Below, one piece after another: positions 4,890 to 6,298 of a stretch of DNA of 6,298 nucleotides. Both the position numbers and the translations under genes were made by a program. Within the stretch, counting starts at the first letter, position 1, and every line of letters begins with the position of its first letter. The notes beneath the pieces are model-generated. The model was not told the origin of the DNA and ran no database searches. It saw nothing but the letters and a program-made list of their open reading frames with translations. This DNA is from Acidimicrobiia bacterium (GTDB taxonomy: Bacteria > Actinomycetota > Acidimicrobiia > Acidimicrobiales > Poriferisodalaceae): assembly GCA_026983855.1 (NCBI GenBank), contig JALSTE010000807.1:1-6298 (forward strand), given 5' to 3'.

Positions 4890-6298
4890 GTGTCGGCCCG
4901 TGGAACTGTGATCGAAATCGTCGTCGTTTCGTTGGTGACCGTGCTGCTGTCCACCATCCTGTGGTCCGGTCCGGTCGCCGCCGTCCAGACTGACACCGAT
5001 CTCGAAGGGGTCACCACTCCACACCTCGTGGGGGTGATCTCCTCATCTGACGGCGGTTACTGGTTGATCGACTCCCGCGGTGGGGTGGAGGTAGTGGGAC
5101 GGGCCCCCGAACCACCCGCACCGGTCGAGATCGGGGAACTGACCGTGGTGTCGGTCCTGGGTTCGGATGCGGCGGGACCGCTCACCCTGGTCATGGACGA
5201 CGGCAGCCGGGTGGAACTGGTCGGACCCACCGGCGATGGGGGAGTCGGGGAGATGGAGGGGAGTGATCGGACCCCGCCCCCGGTGGGTGCCCTCAGCGGA
5301 CTGGTGGCCTCGGTGTTCATCGACGGGGGAGCGGGAGTTGACCTGGCCACTGAGTGCGCGGGTCGCCTGGCGGTGGGATTCCAGGCCGGACAGGTCCTGA
5401 TGGCCGGTGTCCCGTGGACTGAACTACCCGGGGCCATCGGGGCGGTGGCCTCGGGTCGGCTGGGTGGGGTGGTGGTGATGGGGCGTCCCGACGGCTCCGT
5501 CGCCGAGTCGCTGACGGCGTTGCACGCCGCCAATGAGGTACCGGTCCTCATCGCGGTGGACGAGGAGGGAGGCCGGGTCCAGCGTCTGCGGGACGTCATC
5601 GGCCGCCTGCCCCCGGCGTCGGTCCAGGCCGCGGACAACACGCCCGATGAGCTGCGGGCCATGGTGGCCGAGCACGCCCGGGCCATGGCCGACCTGGGCC
5701 TGGACATGGACTTCGCCCCGGTCATCGACGTCGGAGGTGGCCCGGGGATCGGTGATAGGGCCTACTCCGACGACCCGGCCCTGGTGGCCGAGTACGGGAT
5801 GGCGTTCGTGGACGGTCTGTCGGCCGCGGGCGTCACCGGGGTGGTCAAGCACTTCCCCGGCCACGGTAGGGCCTCGGCTGACTCCCATCTGCGTCTACCC
5901 ACCACACCTCCGCTGGAGGAGATGCTGCCAGTGGACCTGGAGCCCTTCCGCCGGGCCATAGAGGCCGGGGTTCCGGCCATCATGGTCGGTCATCTCGACG
6001 TTCCCGGGCTCACGGACGGGCTCCCGGCCAGCCTCTCGACCGACGCCATCGAGGGTCTGCTGCGGGACCGGCTCGGTTTCGACGGACTGGTGATAACCGA
6101 CTCCCTGGACATGGGCGCGGTCACGGCCCGGTGGTCCACCCCGGCGGCGGTGCTGGCCGCCCTGCAGGCGGGGGCCGACATCGCCCTGCTGGGTGACACC
6201 ACCGAACTCGACGCCGTGTTCGGGGCGGTCGTGGACGCGGTCAGCTCCGGTGAGCTGTCACCGGACCGACTGGCCGCGGCCACGGCTCGGGTACTGGC
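4890..6298 (+). CDS. Exported glycoside hydrolase family 3, NagZ-type beta-N-acetylglucosaminidase (3' end outside window)
   Basis: The frame is open for 469 codons to the window edge. Residues 1-31 form a Sec-type signal: Arg4, a hydrophobic core (VIEIVVVSLVTVLLSTILW), then PVAA before Val32; there is no lipobox Cys, unlike mycobacterial LpqI. Residues 46-112 form an extra domain resembling one or two 'GGYWLIDSRGG' repeats. The GH3 barrel starts near 150: IAVDEEGGRVQRL (221-233) binds the sugar, KHFPGHGRASADSH (320-333) carries the NagZ Asp331-His333 acid/base pair, and Asp404 in VITDSLDMGA is the nucleophile. All catalytic residues are present. The family removes N-acetylglucosamine from muropeptides in cell-wall recycling; this copy should act outside the membrane. 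Start GTG 4890 gives a charged signal N-terminus and follows a -10-like element; GTG 4908 is the alternative. Activity as a phosphorylase or other GH3 specificity is possible. Confidence 0.9.
   Translation, partial: MSARGTVIEIVVVSLVTVLLSTILWSGPVAAVQTDTDLEGVTTPHLVGVISSSDGGYWLIDSRGGVEVVGRAPEPPAPVEIGELTVVSVLGSDAAGPLTLVMDDGSRVELVGPTGDGGVGEMEGSDRTPPPVGALSGLVASVFIDGGAGVDLATECAGRLAVGFQAGQVLMAGVPWTELPGAIGAVASGRLGGVVVMGRPDGSVAESLTALHAANEVPVLIAVDEEGGRVQRLRDVIGRLPPASVQAADNTPDELRAMVAEHARAMADLGLDMDFAPVIDVGGGPGIGDRAYSDDPALVAEYGMAFVDGLSAAGVTGVVKHFPGHGRASADSHLRLPTTPPLEEMLPVDLEPFRRAIEAGVPAIMVGHLDVPGLTDGLPASLSTDAIEGLLRDRLGFDGLVITDSLDMGAVTARWSTPAAVLAALQAGADIALLGDTTELDAVFGAVVDAVSSGELSPDRLAAATARVL
4911..4982 (+). 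other. Signal peptide of the NagZ-like enzyme
   Basis: Codons for the hydrophobic core and an Ala-rich end (residues 8-31, finishing GPVAA) are followed by an acidic, polar stretch (VQTDTDLEG). This fits Sec export with cleavage after Ala31. No Cys follows, so no lipid anchor is expected. Confidence 0.65.

Noticed and set aside
4857..5024. N-terminal extension of the lipocalin-like protein up to an ATG at 5024
   Set aside because: The added 56 residues are low-complexity (GGQQHGHQRNDDDFDHS) and overlap the divergent signal-peptide codons, while ATG 4856 has an ideal AGGAG.
5057..5888. Minus-strand open frames opposite the NagZ-like gene
   Set aside because: They are Ser/Thr/Pro/Arg-rich shadows; the plus strand carries the complete GH3 catalytic motifs.
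1..6298. Mobile element, CRISPR array, toxin-antitoxin or phage-defence system
   Set aside because: I saw no transposase or integrase, no regularly spaced repeats, no small two-gene toxin module and no composition change; gene content looks like ordinary chromosome.

Overview
This window is very GC-rich, with G/C-biased codon third positions and long spurious antisense ORFs, as in a high-GC actinobacterium. Several traits point towards Acidimicrobiia or a relative: a 'GGYWLIDSRGG' repeat of the type common in that class's secreted proteins, a lipocalin-like protein family I know from mycobacteria and related actinobacteria, and start codons placed directly after -10-like elements, which suggests leaderless mRNAs. 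The lineage is inference, because no rRNA or tRNA gene is present. I see no mobile element, CRISPR array or RNA gene.

Layout. (1) 1-1528, minus strand: a two-gene signalling unit. An HDOD-domain protein (710-1528) is followed after 5 bp by a GAF-like protein (1-704) that leaves the window as a weak, degenerate GGDEF-like region begins. (2) 1529-1783: a 255-bp divergent intergenic region with several hairpins, a 21-bp-spaced direct repeat and a -10-like element. (3) 1784-3576, plus strand: metY (O-acetylhomoserine sulfhydrylase, PLP enzyme) translationally coupled to a YccU-type CoA-binding protein. (4) 3577-3704: a convergent gap with two possible stem-loops. (5) 3705-4856, minus strand: a two-domain lipocalin-like (AttH/CrtC-like) protein of unknown function. 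(6) 4857-4889: a 33-bp divergent gap. (7) 4890-6298, plus strand, cut by the window end: an exported NagZ-type glycoside hydrolase family 3 enzyme with an unusual N-terminal domain before the barrel.

How the parts relate. The HDOD and GAF proteins are probably co-transcribed and form a regulatory pair. MetY and the CoA-binding protein form a sulfur-assimilation operon. The lipocalin-like gene and the NagZ-like gene share a tiny divergent control region but have no obvious common pathway. Most of the window is ordinary chromosomal gene content. The parts most worth attention are the identical TAnnnT-N7-start layout of both plus-strand transcription units, the structured 1529-1783 region, and the repeat-like domain at the front of the NagZ-like enzyme.
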